In this document: positions 27,371 through 35,904 of the stretch, one piece after another
How positions within the stretch are numbered: position 1 is the first letter of the stretch
Layout: every line of letters starts with the position of its first letter
NCBI GenBank assembly: GCA_964646205.1
Contig: CAZYAZ010000009.1
Location: 1 to 64,000, forward strand
DNA length: 64,000 bases
Source: UBA8437 sp964646205
GTDB lineage: Bacteria; Planctomycetota; Planctomycetia; Planctomycetales; Planctomycetaceae
Direction of reading: 5' to 3'
Made by a program: the position numbers and the translations under genes
The notes under the pieces: generated by a model
The model's database searches: none
What the model saw: only the letters and a program-made list of their open reading frames with translations
What the model was told of the DNA's origin: nothing

Positions 27371-29179
27371 TCACTCCCGGCCCGTATGGCACCTCATGCA
27401 AGCAGCGGCCAAGACCCGTGGGTTGATCCGGTGATCATCCTCGCGATACGGAGACAATTCGCCGTGGCACTGTCGGCAGTCGATCTGCTGGGCCAACACC
27501 TTGGCGTGGACCTTTTCAAAATGCCAGAAACCGGGCCGGGTGTCGGCTATGTCGGATTCCACGTCGTGGCAATCGGCACAACGCTGCTCACCACCCTGCT
27601 GCACCGGACGCTTCCAGGCAGCGGTCTTGAGGATCGTGCGGGCTGCCACTCGTCCGGTGACCACGCAGGGCCCCAGGAACGTCCCTTCCAATGCCGCCTT
27701 GCCGTTGATCAGCGCCAGCCCGGTCAGTTCGCCCACGGCGTAGAGGCCCGGAATCGGCCGCTTTTTCTTGTCGACCACCCGACATCCCAGGTCAATTGCC
27801 ACCCCCCCCATGCTCTTGCGGGTCAGCGGAAAAGTCTGGATCGCGTAATAGGGAGGCGTCTCCAGTTTCACCGACGCCGTGTTGTTGAATTCGGTCTTGC
27901 CCGGACCAAAGCGACCGAAGTCATCGTCGACTCCCTTGTCCACCAGCGAGTTGTATCGGGCGAGAGTGGCTTTCAGGTTCTCGACGGGCAACCCCGCCTT
28001 GCGGGCCAATTCCTCGATCGTGTCGGCCGACTGGACGAGCTTCGGGTTGGCGAATATCAGGCGGTTGACCTTGCCCGTGTCGGCCCAGTCCGATCCGGAG
28101 ACGCTGAATTCCTTCCGGGTGGCCTGGTCGAAGATCGCCCAGCAGGTGACCTGTTCCTGTTTCAACAACGCCGGCATCACGTCCTTGGCCCAGCCGTGGT
28201 CGTTGGCAAATCTCTTGCCCTGCCAGTTGACCAGGATTCCCCACATGTTGGCCGCATTCAGCCCCTTATTGCTGCCGGGGTTCTGTGGATCGGGCAGCCC
28301 CGAATAGTAGTTCCACTGGTAGTCCATTTTGACCAGGTCGCCGCCGATTTCCCGGACCATCTCATGGCCCAGGCCAATCGAGTGCCGTCCCGATCCGGCC
28401 AGGATCGTCTTGGGAAAATCGAACTCCGCAGGCCAGAATTCCCGGACCAGGTCCAGGTTGCTTTGAAATCCGCCGGTGGCCAATACCACCGCATCGGACT
28501 CCATGAGCCCGCTGGTATTCTCCCGCATGTCGGTCGTCCGCACGCCGACAACCCGCTCGTCGCGAATCACCAGCGAATCGGCCCGGGTGTTCCAGACGAA
28601 GCGGACGTTGGACCGTTCCAGGCAGGCCCGGTACACCGGTGTCACCAACCCGATGCCCCGCTCGGCCGGCTGATGGAAACGATCGACACTGTTGCCCGGG
28701 GCGTTGTCGACTCCGGAGAACACCACTCCCAGGTCAACCAGCCAGTCGTAGATCATCTCGCGAGAATGATCGACGTAGTACCGGACCCATTTTCGGTCGG
28801 CCCCCTCGCCCCATTCAACGAAATCCTTGTAGGCCAGGTCGGGAGAATCCTTGAAGCCGGCCGCCGTCTGAACCGGCGTGTCCACGACTGCCACGCCTCC
28901 CTGCGACATCACCGCGTGACCGCCATAGACACTCGACATGTCAATGACCACCACCGAGGCGCCGCCATCAGCCAACTCCAGGGCCGTCGACAGGCCGGAG
29001 AGACCGGCACCAACGACGATCACCCGTGGAGGGGCTGTCGTCTTTTGTGGTCCCGGACCACCAGCCGGATCATCACCGGCACCCATCTCGCTGCCTCCGA
29101 CGATCAGAGCCAGCCCAACGGCGGCCACCGGAACAATCAACAACAGGCTTTCGACAGCGGTCCTGGACCGAGCGGTCAT
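27371..29179 (-). CDS. Flavocytochrome c: fumarate-reductase-type flavoprotein with C-terminal triheme tail
   Basis: 602 aa. An N-terminal signal/anchor (LLLIVPVAAVGLALIVGG) is followed by the FAD Rossmann motif VIVVGAGLSGLS near residue 54. A succinate dehydrogenase/fumarate reductase flavoprotein fold runs to about residue 520 (SVYGGHAVMSQGGVA, VVLATGGFQSN, LYAVGELTG). The last 70 residues carry three CxxCH heme sites: Cys534/537, Cys568/571 and Cys594/597, each with its following His. The heme domain is C-terminal, whereas Shewanella-type flavocytochrome c has it N-terminal. The catalytic HxxMGG of fumarate reductases reads RKSMGG, so the substrate is probably not fumarate. Its ATG overlaps the stop of the DUF1080 gene (ATGA). 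A periplasmic dehydrogenase is inferred. Confidence 0.9.
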   Translation of the reverse strand: MTARSRTAVESLLLIVPVAAVGLALIVGGSEMGAGDDPAGGPGPQKTTAPPRVIVVGAGLSGLSTALELADGGASVVVIDMSSVYGGHAVMSQGGVAVVDTPVQTAAGFKDSPDLAYKDFVEWGEGADRKWVRYYVDHSREMIYDWLVDLGVVFSGVDNAPGNSVDRFHQPAERGIGLVTPVYRACLERSNVRFVWNTRADSLVIRDERVVGVRTTDMRENTSGLMESDAVVLATGGFQSNLDLVREFWPAEFDFPKTILAGSGRHSIGLGHEMVREIGGDLVKMDYQWNYYSGLPDPQNPGSNKGLNAANMWGILVNWQGKRFANDHGWAKDVMPALLKQEQVTCWAIFDQATRKEFSVSGSDWADTGKVNRLIFANPKLVQSADTIEELARKAGLPVENLKATLARYNSLVDKGVDDDFGRFGPGKTEFNNTASVKLETPPYYAIQTFPLTRKSMGGVAIDLGCRVVDKKKRPIPGLYAVGELTGLALINGKAALEGTFLGPCVVTGRVAARTILKTAAWKRPVQQGGEQRCADCHDVESDIADTRPGFWHFEKVHAKVLAQQIDCRQCHGELSPYREDDHRINPRVLAAACMRCHTGRE

Positions 29180-29886
29180 TCCGATCCGCCCCCATCGAGC
29201 CGTTTCAATTCGATCTGGCGAAACTCGATCTCCATCGACGGACCACCGTGCAACTGCAGGCCGATGATTCCCTTGGGAATCCGCTTGGCTTTCTCGTTGT
29301 CGATCACCTCCGAGGCCATCCGGCCGTTGATGGTGAAGAACATCCTGTAACCCTTCACGACGACATGCACGTCATTCCAATCCCGCCGCTTGACGTGGCT
29401 GGCCTCCAGGCCCCTCTCGAGTTTCGTCACCGTCTTCTTCCCGTCGGCGGCAATCACCACGCGGTGACCTCTCTGGACCAGGTACGAACCGCGGGGATAG
29501 CCATGAAAATCCCACGACCCCAGTACCTCGGGCCCCACTCCGACGTGACCGAAGTCGGCGTGGTAACCACTGATCTTGTGCGTCTTGGAAATTCCCAGCA
29601 AGCCACGGATATGGATTCCCGAGTTGCCCTTCGTGCGGAATCGGTAACTGAGTTTCAACTCGTAGTCGGACAGGTTCTTGTCGTGGAAAATCAGGTCCGA
29701 CCCCTTGCCGTCGGTCTTGCCGACCAGCAACCCGTCACGGACCGACCAGTGGTTCTTCTTCTCGGCGGGAATCACGTTCCAGCCCTTCAGGGTCTTTCCG
29801 TCGAAGATCGACTGAAACCTCTCGGCCGCCGTGGCGACACCGGGAACCACCAGGCCGATCAATGTCGACAACACCAGAACTCTCAT
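29176..29886 (-). CDS. DUF1080 (3-keto-disaccharide hydrolase family) protein
   Basis: 236 aa. The ATG at 29886 starts a signal peptide (RVLVLSTLIGLVVPGVATAA); the frame continues upstream to 29967 without a signal. The DUF1080 concanavalin-like fold is shown by FQSIFDGKTLKGWNV, WSVRDGLLVG, YELKLSYRFRTKGNSGIHIRG and GIIGLQLHGGPSMEIEFRQI. Members of this family have been shown to cleave 3-keto-glycosides, and many planctomycete members are uncharacterised. It is exported. It is translationally coupled (ATGA) to the downstream flavocytochrome and sits 29 bp after the amidohydrolase-fold gene. Confidence 0.9.
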   Translation of the reverse strand: MRVLVLSTLIGLVVPGVATAAERFQSIFDGKTLKGWNVIPAEKKNHWSVRDGLLVGKTDGKGSDLIFHDKNLSDYELKLSYRFRTKGNSGIHIRGLLGISKTHKISGYHADFGHVGVGPEVLGSWDFHGYPRGSYLVQRGHRVVIAADGKKTVTKLERGLEASHVKRRDWNDVHVVVKGYRMFFTINGRMASEVIDNEKAKRIPKGIIGLQLHGGPSMEIEFRQIELKRLDGGGSE

Positions 29887-29915
29887 GACAACTCCTTGCC
29901 CGTCTCTGCGGGTGC

Positions 29916-30848
29916 TCACTTCTTCCCGAACCGGTACACCGATCGGGCCGTCTTCCCCAGGATCCACTTCTTGTCCTCGGCCGTGAAGAACGGGATGAGA
30001 TCCTTCATGATCAGCAATTCGTAAAAGTTCGCGTAGATCATCCGTCGCGGTCCAAACGTGTCATAGATCTTGCGCAGGTAGGGCCACATATCGCGAAACG
30101 GCGGTTTCTGCTGCGACGGATTGTGCAACGACGTCCGCACGTAGACGTTGGGAAACTTCTTCAGTGCCAGGATCTGGTCGATGCCCTCACTGTCGGGCCG
30201 GGCGATGTCGATCATCGCGAAATGGTCTATCACCAGTTTCACACCGGGAAACCGACGGGCCATGTCGGCGACCTGCGACAACTGGTGGGGTGCCAGGAAG
30301 ATATTGAAAACGGCGCCCAACTCCTGGGCCCGTTTCCACAGCGGATAACACGCCGGGTCGTTCATCCAGATCGTGTTGCGGTCATAAATCGGGCTCAGTC
30401 GCAGACCGACCAGGTGGTCACGTTTCATCAACCGCTCGAGCCGCCCTGGATTTTCAGGATCACCGGGCCGGTGCAAACCGTGTCCAACCAGCAGGCCGAT
30501 GGCAGCGAAACGATCCGGATGAGACTTGACGCAATGACTCGAGTACGAGTTGTCGGTCCCGTAGTAGCACACGTGGCTGATGACGGTCCTGGCAATCCCG
30601 TGCACCTGCATCTCGGCCAGCAGGTGATCCATCGAATAATTGCGGCGGGGCTTGCTGTTGGGGCAATTGGAGAGCTTGGGATTGATCGGAAACGACTTGT
30701 CGTTGATCAACCAGGCGTGTTCGGCCCCATTGACGATCTCATCGTCCCGGTCCTGCACCGCCGCCACCGGGGGCGGGCTTGGCAGTCCCGACACCGCGAC
30801 ACCAGCCAGGCCCGTCTTCAGGAAAACACGTCTGTCGATTCCACTCAT
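29916..30848 (-). CDS. Amidohydrolase-fold protein with degenerate metal site, Tat exported
   Basis: 310 aa. The Tat leader is DRRVFLKTGLAGVAVSG (Arg6-Arg7). The body is an amidohydrolase-2 (PF04909-like) TIM barrel: MDHLLAEMQVHGIARTVI, HPDRFAAIGLLV, GVKLVIDHFAMID and YDTFGPRRMIYAN. The expected first-strand H-x-H is replaced by EHAWLI, and the usual final-strand Asp (GSD.P) by NFYEL. Conserved histidines remain in LAPHQL and VIDHF. It may use another metal arrangement or be non-catalytic. ATGA overlap with the upstream DUF1080 gene shows coupling. Its place between two DUF1080 genes suggests a role on the same substrate. Confidence 0.85.
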   Translation of the reverse strand: MSGIDRRVFLKTGLAGVAVSGLPSPPPVAAVQDRDDEIVNGAEHAWLINDKSFPINPKLSNCPNSKPRRNYSMDHLLAEMQVHGIARTVISHVCYYGTDNSYSSHCVKSHPDRFAAIGLLVGHGLHRPGDPENPGRLERLMKRDHLVGLRLSPIYDRNTIWMNDPACYPLWKRAQELGAVFNIFLAPHQLSQVADMARRFPGVKLVIDHFAMIDIARPDSEGIDQILALKKFPNVYVRTSLHNPSQQKPPFRDMWPYLRKIYDTFGPRRMIYANFYELLIMKDLIPFFTAEDKKWILGKTARSVYRFGKK

Positions 30849-31663
30849 GGCTTCAACGGCAACAATTCGACCTTGCGGAACTCCACCGGGTGGCTCTCTG
30901 ACTGTAACGAGATCGACCCACCTTCGATCAACAACGACTTCCCCGCGGGCTTGCCGGCGATCAACTTCTTGGCGTCCTTGTCGTTGGGATCGAGTTGTGG
31001 CCTGGTGTATTCCAGGACCGTCTTGCCATCAATCTTGTGACGAATGATCTCGCTGCCCCGCACCTCGATCTCAACCGTCACCCACTGGTCACCCCGGTAC
31101 GTCTTTGACGCCGAGCTGGTGCAATGTGGCTTGTGAAGCTTGCCCTTGTAGAAGACGTGGGTTCCCGGTGTGCAAAGGTTCGCCGTGGGTCGCTTTCCCA
31201 TTTTCCGACCACCCAGCAACTGCACCTCAATCGAGACCGGGAAGTTCTGGTCCTTGCCCATCGACTCGGGAGCCTGCCCGTGCACCATGATGCCACTGTT
31301 TCGGAATGCCCAGCCCGGACCGCCGGTCACCTGCTGGCCCGTGAAGCGGTACTCGCAACGGATGATGTAGTGCGAGAACGGTTTCTCGTAGAACAGGTGT
31401 CCGAATTTTGCACCGAACCCCTTGTAGGCGTCGTAACCCACCTTCAGCACTCCGTTCTCAACACGAAACGTCTTGCCAAAGTTCTCCCCGAGATCGTGCC
31501 CCTTGATCTTCACCTTCCAACCCGACAAGTCCTTGCCGTTGAACAACTGGATCCACTTTCCCTTGGTCGCATCCGCGGCAGTCGTATCAGCCGTCAGCAG
31601 GGGAACCAGAAACAGCGACCAGCACAGTGCACCGGCCAGGTGATTTCGCAATCGGCATGTCAT
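30845..31663 (-). CDS. DUF1080 (3-keto-disaccharide hydrolase family) protein
   Basis: 272 aa. The ATG at 31663 gives a signal peptide (LAGALCWSLFLVPLLTADTTAA); an in-frame ATG at 31726 is less likely. DUF1080 landmarks are WIQLFNGKDLSGWKVKI, FRVENGVLKVGYDAY, YIIRCEYRFTGQQ, NSGIMVHGQAPESM and FPVSIEVQLLGG. It is larger than the second DUF1080 protein of the operon and not its recent duplicate. It is the first gene of the five-gene block and lies 107 bp after the SASA-sulfatase gene on the same strand. Its stop overlaps the next start (ATGA). It probably acts in the periplasm on an oxidised sugar; substrate unknown. Confidence 0.9.
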   Translation of the reverse strand: MTCRLRNHLAGALCWSLFLVPLLTADTTAADATKGKWIQLFNGKDLSGWKVKIKGHDLGENFGKTFRVENGVLKVGYDAYKGFGAKFGHLFYEKPFSHYIIRCEYRFTGQQVTGGPGWAFRNSGIMVHGQAPESMGKDQNFPVSIEVQLLGGRKMGKRPTANLCTPGTHVFYKGKLHKPHCTSSASKTYRGDQWVTVEIEVRGSEIIRHKIDGKTVLEYTRPQLDPNDKDAKKLIAGKPAGKSLLIEGGSISLQSESHPVEFRKVELLPLKP

Positions 31664-31770
31664 GTGAAAGCTCTCGAGTGAAGAAGAAAAGACGAAATGG
31701 TGTGGCATTTCAGATGGAACCAACATTGTGCGTTGTCAGGCACCGCCGGGAAAGTCGACAGGCCATTCGT

Positions 31771-33834
31771 TCAGGGAACAAATTTCAGCAGGCTCTGTCC
31801 CTTGGCCGGCATCGACGCCAACGCCTGCCTCAACATGGCCAATGCCGCAGCCGCCGTGGCGTCATCCGGAGGGGCCGCCAACGGACTCTTCTCCAGGACA
31901 TCGGCGGCAACATCGAAGAATCTACCATCCCCGTAGAGCTTGAACCGCTGGGTCCGAACAAAACGCTTTGGTGGGGTCCGTTCCGGCCGAGGGCAATAGT
32001 AGACGTGAATCCAGTCTCGCGACCGGTACTCCTGGTCACCAGCCAGCAGACCCGCAAAACTTCGACCGTCCAGCCCTTCGGGAACCTCCGTTTGAGCCAC
32101 GTCGAGTACCGTGGGCAGAAAGTCCGAGAAATCCACCAGCGCGTCGGTGACCTGCCCGGCAGCAACCCGTCCTGGCCACCGCACAACCAATGGCACCCGG
32201 GTTCCCGCGTCGGTCATCTGTCCCTTGCCACCACGAATTTCTCGTCCGTTCAATCGAGACCGGATCTTGCGGTTCGTGCCATTGTCACCGGTGAAGATGA
32301 TCAACGTCCGGCGATCCAGGCCCAGTTCATGGACTTTCGCCACCACGCGGCCCACCTGTTCGTCCATGTACGCCACCATGTCCTGGAAATTCCGTTGCTG
32401 GTTCTTGCTCTGCCGAGACGCGCTTGCCGGCGTCGGCAGGAACGGGTTGTGAACCTGGATCAAAGGCATGTAGGCAAAAAATGGGCGGTCCCGGTTGGCT
32501 TCGATGAAATCGGTCACCGACCTGGTGACAATATCCGGCCCGTAATCATCGGGGCCAAACGTTCGGTTGGTTCCGTTGATGTACAACAACGGTTTCCAGA
32601 AACGGGACCCCAGTTGATCGACCTGCCACAAACAGATCTCGTCAAACCCGGTCTTCTCGGGCCACGTCCCCTTGCCGCGAAAACGGTCCGCGTAGTGGCG
32701 AGCTCCCAACAGTTGCCACTTGCCCGCCACCGCCGTCCGGTAACCGGCCGCCTGCATGTATTGCCCGATGGTCCTTTGATCCCGGTTGAGCACGGAGAAG
32801 GCCGAGTAGTTGCGGACGTTGGAGAGCCCGGTCATCAGCTTGACCCGGCTCGGAGTACAAAGCGGCTGGGAGTAACAGTGCCGGAACCTCAGGCCCTGCT
32901 TGGCCAGTCGGTCGATATGCGGAGTCTTGTACTGCTTGCTGCCGTAGCAGCCGAAACACTCGTAGCCCACGTCGTCGGCCATGATCAGGATCACGTTGGG
33001 CCGTCGCCCTTCACCGGAGGACGACACCCTCGTCCCCGCCAGCTTGAGATAAGCCACCGCGTAACGACGACCAAGTTCACGATAGGAACCGGCATCGAAG
33101 TGGACCTTGTCCCCCTTGTGCTTCAACCCCTTGGCCAAAACGAAGGCCGTTCGTGGCACGGATCCTGGCAATTGACGATGAGCCGCATCGACCGCCTGCT
33201 TGGCCTTGTCCCAGGGGCGTTCGGGCCAACGTCCCATCTGGCCAGCAACAAAAGGAACACGCGGCGACTTCAACTCGTGGCGAAACCTCGCGACCAGTTC
33301 ATGCAGTTTCTTCTCGTAAACCTTCGCCCGTTCGGGAGTGCTGTCCGATTCTCCCTGGTGCCAGAGGATTCCCTTGAGCGTACCGTGCTTCATTGCCGCA
33401 CGAATCCGCTTCAGGCAGTCGTCCCACGGGTGCGTTTTGGTGCTGGCATGGAACCCGCCAGGTTCCCAGGCCGCGATCGGTGATCCCCCCACGGCACAAG
33501 GCACCAGTCCGATCGTCGTGCCCGGACGAGCCCGGATGACTTCACGAGCAAAGGACCGTCCCACGCCGACACCGACCACGGTTGGTTTGTCGAAATGCAA
33601 CGGATCAACCGCCGGAACCCAGCGACCGTCCCGGCCGTACTTCAACACACCGGGAATCGGCCGTTTGTCCTCGGCCGCCACTCTCCCGCGGCCCGCCATG
33701 TTCGACTGGCCGACCAGCAGGTACAGGTGAAAATCTTTTTTGGCAGGGAGTTTCGTTTCGGCCGCGGCGGCGGCCGACAGCATCAGGACAGGGACCAGTC
33801 CGGCAACCAGTGGGCATCGAATGAGAAAACTCAC
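31771..33834 (-). CDS. Fusion of SASA-type esterase and sulfatase
   Basis: 687 aa from GTG at 33834, chosen for the GGAG at 33843-33840 and the clean signal peptide after it; a TTG at 33870 is the long alternative. Residues about 35-270 are a SASA esterase: VGQSNMAGRG with Ser44, CAVGGSPIAAWEPGG and WHQGESD. From about residue 275 a type I sulfatase follows: RPNVILIMADDVGYECFGCYG (metal Asp pair), LCTPSR with Cys326 as the formylglycine precursor, and FTGDNGTN. Both active sites look intact, so one exported polypeptide could remove acetyl and sulfate groups from the same glycan. It is divergent from a FAD oxidoreductase and upstream of the DUF1080 operon. Confidence 0.92.
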   Translation of the reverse strand: MSFLIRCPLVAGLVPVLMLSAAAAAETKLPAKKDFHLYLLVGQSNMAGRGRVAAEDKRPIPGVLKYGRDGRWVPAVDPLHFDKPTVVGVGVGRSFAREVIRARPGTTIGLVPCAVGGSPIAAWEPGGFHASTKTHPWDDCLKRIRAAMKHGTLKGILWHQGESDSTPERAKVYEKKLHELVARFRHELKSPRVPFVAGQMGRWPERPWDKAKQAVDAAHRQLPGSVPRTAFVLAKGLKHKGDKVHFDAGSYRELGRRYAVAYLKLAGTRVSSSGEGRRPNVILIMADDVGYECFGCYGSKQYKTPHIDRLAKQGLRFRHCYSQPLCTPSRVKLMTGLSNVRNYSAFSVLNRDQRTIGQYMQAAGYRTAVAGKWQLLGARHYADRFRGKGTWPEKTGFDEICLWQVDQLGSRFWKPLLYINGTNRTFGPDDYGPDIVTRSVTDFIEANRDRPFFAYMPLIQVHNPFLPTPASASRQSKNQQRNFQDMVAYMDEQVGRVVAKVHELGLDRRTLIIFTGDNGTNRKIRSRLNGREIRGGKGQMTDAGTRVPLVVRWPGRVAAGQVTDALVDFSDFLPTVLDVAQTEVPEGLDGRSFAGLLAGDQEYRSRDWIHVYYCPRPERTPPKRFVRTQRFKLYGDGRFFDVAADVLEKSPLAAPPDDATAAAALAMLRQALASMPAKGQSLLKFVP

Positions 33835-33839
33835 GAGCA

Positions 33840-33843
33840 CTCC
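33840..33843 (-). promoter_or_regulatory. Shine-Dalgarno deciding a GTG start
   Basis: GGAG within AAGGACGGAG, five bases before the GTG at 33834, favours that codon as start of the SASA-sulfatase. Confidence 0.5.
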
Positions 33844-33953
33844 GTCCTTCACAATGGGAACCTCAACCAACCTTGGCTAAGTTACCTTCTGCCCGTTTGG
33901 GATCCCATCAACTTGCACTCGTCTTTCAAACTTCGAGACCGGAGATTCACACC

Positions 33954-35177
33954 ATGCTCCCATCCTCTACCAACGTTGTCGTGATCGGCGGCGGCGTGCT
34001 GGGTACCAGTGCCGCGTTTCACCTGGCGGAGGCGGGAATCGAAGACATCGTGCTGGTTGACCGTGGGCCAGTCGGAGCCGGAACCACACCCATGGCCGCC
34101 GGACAAACCGGTTACCTCAACAGCGACCGCTTCGCCACCGACTTCGGACTCTACAACGTCGAGTTCTTCGAGAATTTCGAGGCCAGGACCGGTCACGCGA
34201 TCAACTTTCACCAATCCGGCAGTCTCCGAATCACGCTCACCGACGCCTACCACCAGGACCTGGAACGCCGGCTCGAGGTCGCCGCGGATATCGGTGACGA
34301 CGCCCGCATCATCTCAGCCGAGGAAGCCCGGGCAATGGTGCCACTGCTGGCACCCGCCCCGGACTGCCGCATCATGCTGATGCCCCGCGACGGCTGGGTG
34401 GAACCCAAGTCCGTCGCGGTCGCCTACGCCGCGGCCGCGGTCGATCGGGGAGTCCAGTTCCACACCGGAATTCCCGTCACCGGCCTGGTTCAAAATGGCG
34501 ACCGGGTCACAGGAGTCACAACACCACAGGGAACACTCCAGGCCAACTGGGTGGTGCTGGCCGCGGGAGCCTGGTCCCGACAACTCAGCCAGCCCCTGGG
34601 AATCAATCTCCGCAGCATCCCGGTCCGACACCAGTCATTTGTCACCGCTCCGCTGGCCGACGCACGGCCCGACCAACCGATCGTTCGCATCACCGAGCCA
34701 CAATTCTATGTCAGACCTGAAGCGGGGGGACTGCTGGTGGGCGGATACGGTTACAGGCCCCTCAGTTTTGACATGGACAACTTTGAGGATGGTTTCGAGA
34801 TCGCCGCTCTCGAGGCCGATCAGGTGTACTACGAACAATTGCAGGCCGCCGCCGAACCCTTCTTCCCGGTACTCGGGAACGCCGTCCGGGTCCAGGACCG
34901 CCGCGGACTGCCGACAATTTCCCCCGACGGCCGCATGGTCATTTCTGAACCAGCCGGAGCCCAGGGCCTGGTCGCGATGACCGCCTGTGGGGTCGGTGGA
35001 ATCGATCGCTCTCCGGGAGCCGGTCGGATCGTCGCGGACATTGTGGCCGGACGCGAACAGTGGATCGACCCCGAAATCCTCGGTGCCAACCGCTTTGGAC
35101 AGGACTTCATTGACGACGTCGTGCTGAGAGCCCGGTGCGAAGAAATCTACGCACACCACTACCACGACGTGTACTAG
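33954..35177 (+). CDS. FAD-dependent oxidoreductase (DAO family, sarcosine/dimethylglycine oxidase-like)
   Basis: 407 aa from the ATG at 33954, with GGAG nine bases upstream; a start at 33873 in the same frame adds a non-family leader. The FAD Rossmann motif VVVIGGGVLGTSAAFHLA is at residues 8-25. GAGTTPMAAGQTG, WVVLAAGAWSRQL, RPEAGGLLVGGYG and LPTISPDGRMVI are typical of the DAO superfamily. No signal peptide, so cytoplasmic. It would oxidise a secondary amine or amino acid, releasing ammonia, an aldehyde or peroxide. The exact substrate cannot be read from sequence. It is transcribed away from the SASA-sulfatase gene across a 119-bp gap. Confidence 0.88.
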   Translation: MLPSSTNVVVIGGGVLGTSAAFHLAEAGIEDIVLVDRGPVGAGTTPMAAGQTGYLNSDRFATDFGLYNVEFFENFEARTGHAINFHQSGSLRITLTDAYHQDLERRLEVAADIGDDARIISAEEARAMVPLLAPAPDCRIMLMPRDGWVEPKSVAVAYAAAAVDRGVQFHTGIPVTGLVQNGDRVTGVTTPQGTLQANWVVLAAGAWSRQLSQPLGINLRSIPVRHQSFVTAPLADARPDQPIVRITEPQFYVRPEAGGLLVGGYGYRPLSFDMDNFEDGFEIAALEADQVYYEQLQAAAEPFFPVLGNAVRVQDRRGLPTISPDGRMVISEPAGAQGLVAMTACGVGGIDRSPGAGRIVADIVAGREQWIDPEILGANRFGQDFIDDVVLRARCEEIYAHHYHDVY

Positions 35178-35198
35178 GCAGACGAAGCCAGCCGCCAC

Positions 35199-35216
35199 AC
35201 CGGGCGGATCCCCGGT
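35199..35216. terminator. Hairpin between convergent genes
   Basis: ACCGGG-CGGATC-CCCGGT forms a 6-bp stem between the FAD oxidoreductase stop (35177) and the convergent gene ending at 35227. There is no T-run. It could be a bidirectional terminator or chance in GC-rich DNA. Confidence 0.3.
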
Positions 35217-35226
35217 CCCGCGGGCA

Positions 35227-35859
35227 CTACCCCTCGTAGTGCTTATGCCAGTGTTTCTGCAAGGCCATGAACTTGCGAACCGACTTGATCTGTTCGGTGT
35301 CGGTCACCTCGCTCCGTGAGACCTGTTGGCCACCGGAGGAATAAACAACGTAAGCCGGCTTCCGTTTGCCCTTGCCACTCTCGACCACGAATCGCGTCCC
35401 CCGTGGGTACTCCTTGGCGAACTGAGCCGACTCCAGGAATTCCTCGATGTTCTTCGTGTCCACCTTGGTGAAGGACTCCTTGTGATCCTTTCGCACACGC
35501 TTGGACTGCTTGAGTATCGACTTGATGATTCGCTTGGAGGAGACTTCCTTGACCAGTAAGACCGTGTCGATTTTCTTCTCCCGATCGGCGATCGCCTTGA
35601 AGAAATCCGACTCTCCCAGTCCCGACTTCACTCCGTCGAAACCTCCCTCGAGCAGGTACTTGGTGCGGTGAGTCGTGGTCCCCAACTTGGTGGAAGCCAC
35701 ACCTCCACTTGGACCGACCAGTTTCATCTCGGCCGCATCGGTCGACACCACAAATCCACAGAAAACCAGGACCGCAACCAGTCCATGGAGATTCGGCGCA
35801 ACAAGACAGGAAAGAGAGGGGGGACAGGAAAGGCTATGGTCGCTGGTCGATGTTCTCAT
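35227..35859 (-). CDS. Secreted lysine-rich protein of unknown function
   Basis: 210 aa. A hydrophobic segment (LHGLVAVLVFCGFVV, residues about 24-38) followed by STDAA makes a signal peptide. The mature part is rich in Lys, Ser and charged residues (KRIIKSILKQSKRVRKDHK; ESGKGKRKPAYVVYSSGG) and ends HKHYEG. No domain is recognised. It has a good sigma70-like promoter upstream (35905-35932), which supports it as a real gene. It is convergent with the FAD oxidoreductase and divergent from a sulfatase. Confidence 0.7.
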   Translation of the reverse strand: MRTSTSDHSLSCPPSLSCLVAPNLHGLVAVLVFCGFVVSTDAAEMKLVGPSGGVASTKLGTTTHRTKYLLEGGFDGVKSGLGESDFFKAIADREKKIDTVLLVKEVSSKRIIKSILKQSKRVRKDHKESFTKVDTKNIEEFLESAQFAKEYPRGTRFVVESGKGKRKPAYVVYSSGGQQVSRSEVTDTEQIKSVRKFMALQKHWHKHYEG

Positions 35860-35904
35860 CTCTGACTCTCATCGAGACATGGAATGAAGCGGAAAGGTCG
35901 TTAC

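Noticed and set aside
26597..29350. 917-codon open frame on the plus strand, antisense to the flavocytochrome and FAD oxidoreductase genes
   Set aside because: It is rich in His, Arg, Gln and Pro with no domain. The minus-strand genes beneath it have clear FAD and heme motifs. GC-rich third positions keep the antisense frame open.
31627..33483. 618-codon plus-strand frame opposite the SASA-sulfatase
   Set aside because: The minus strand carries intact catalytic motifs of two families. The plus frame has none.
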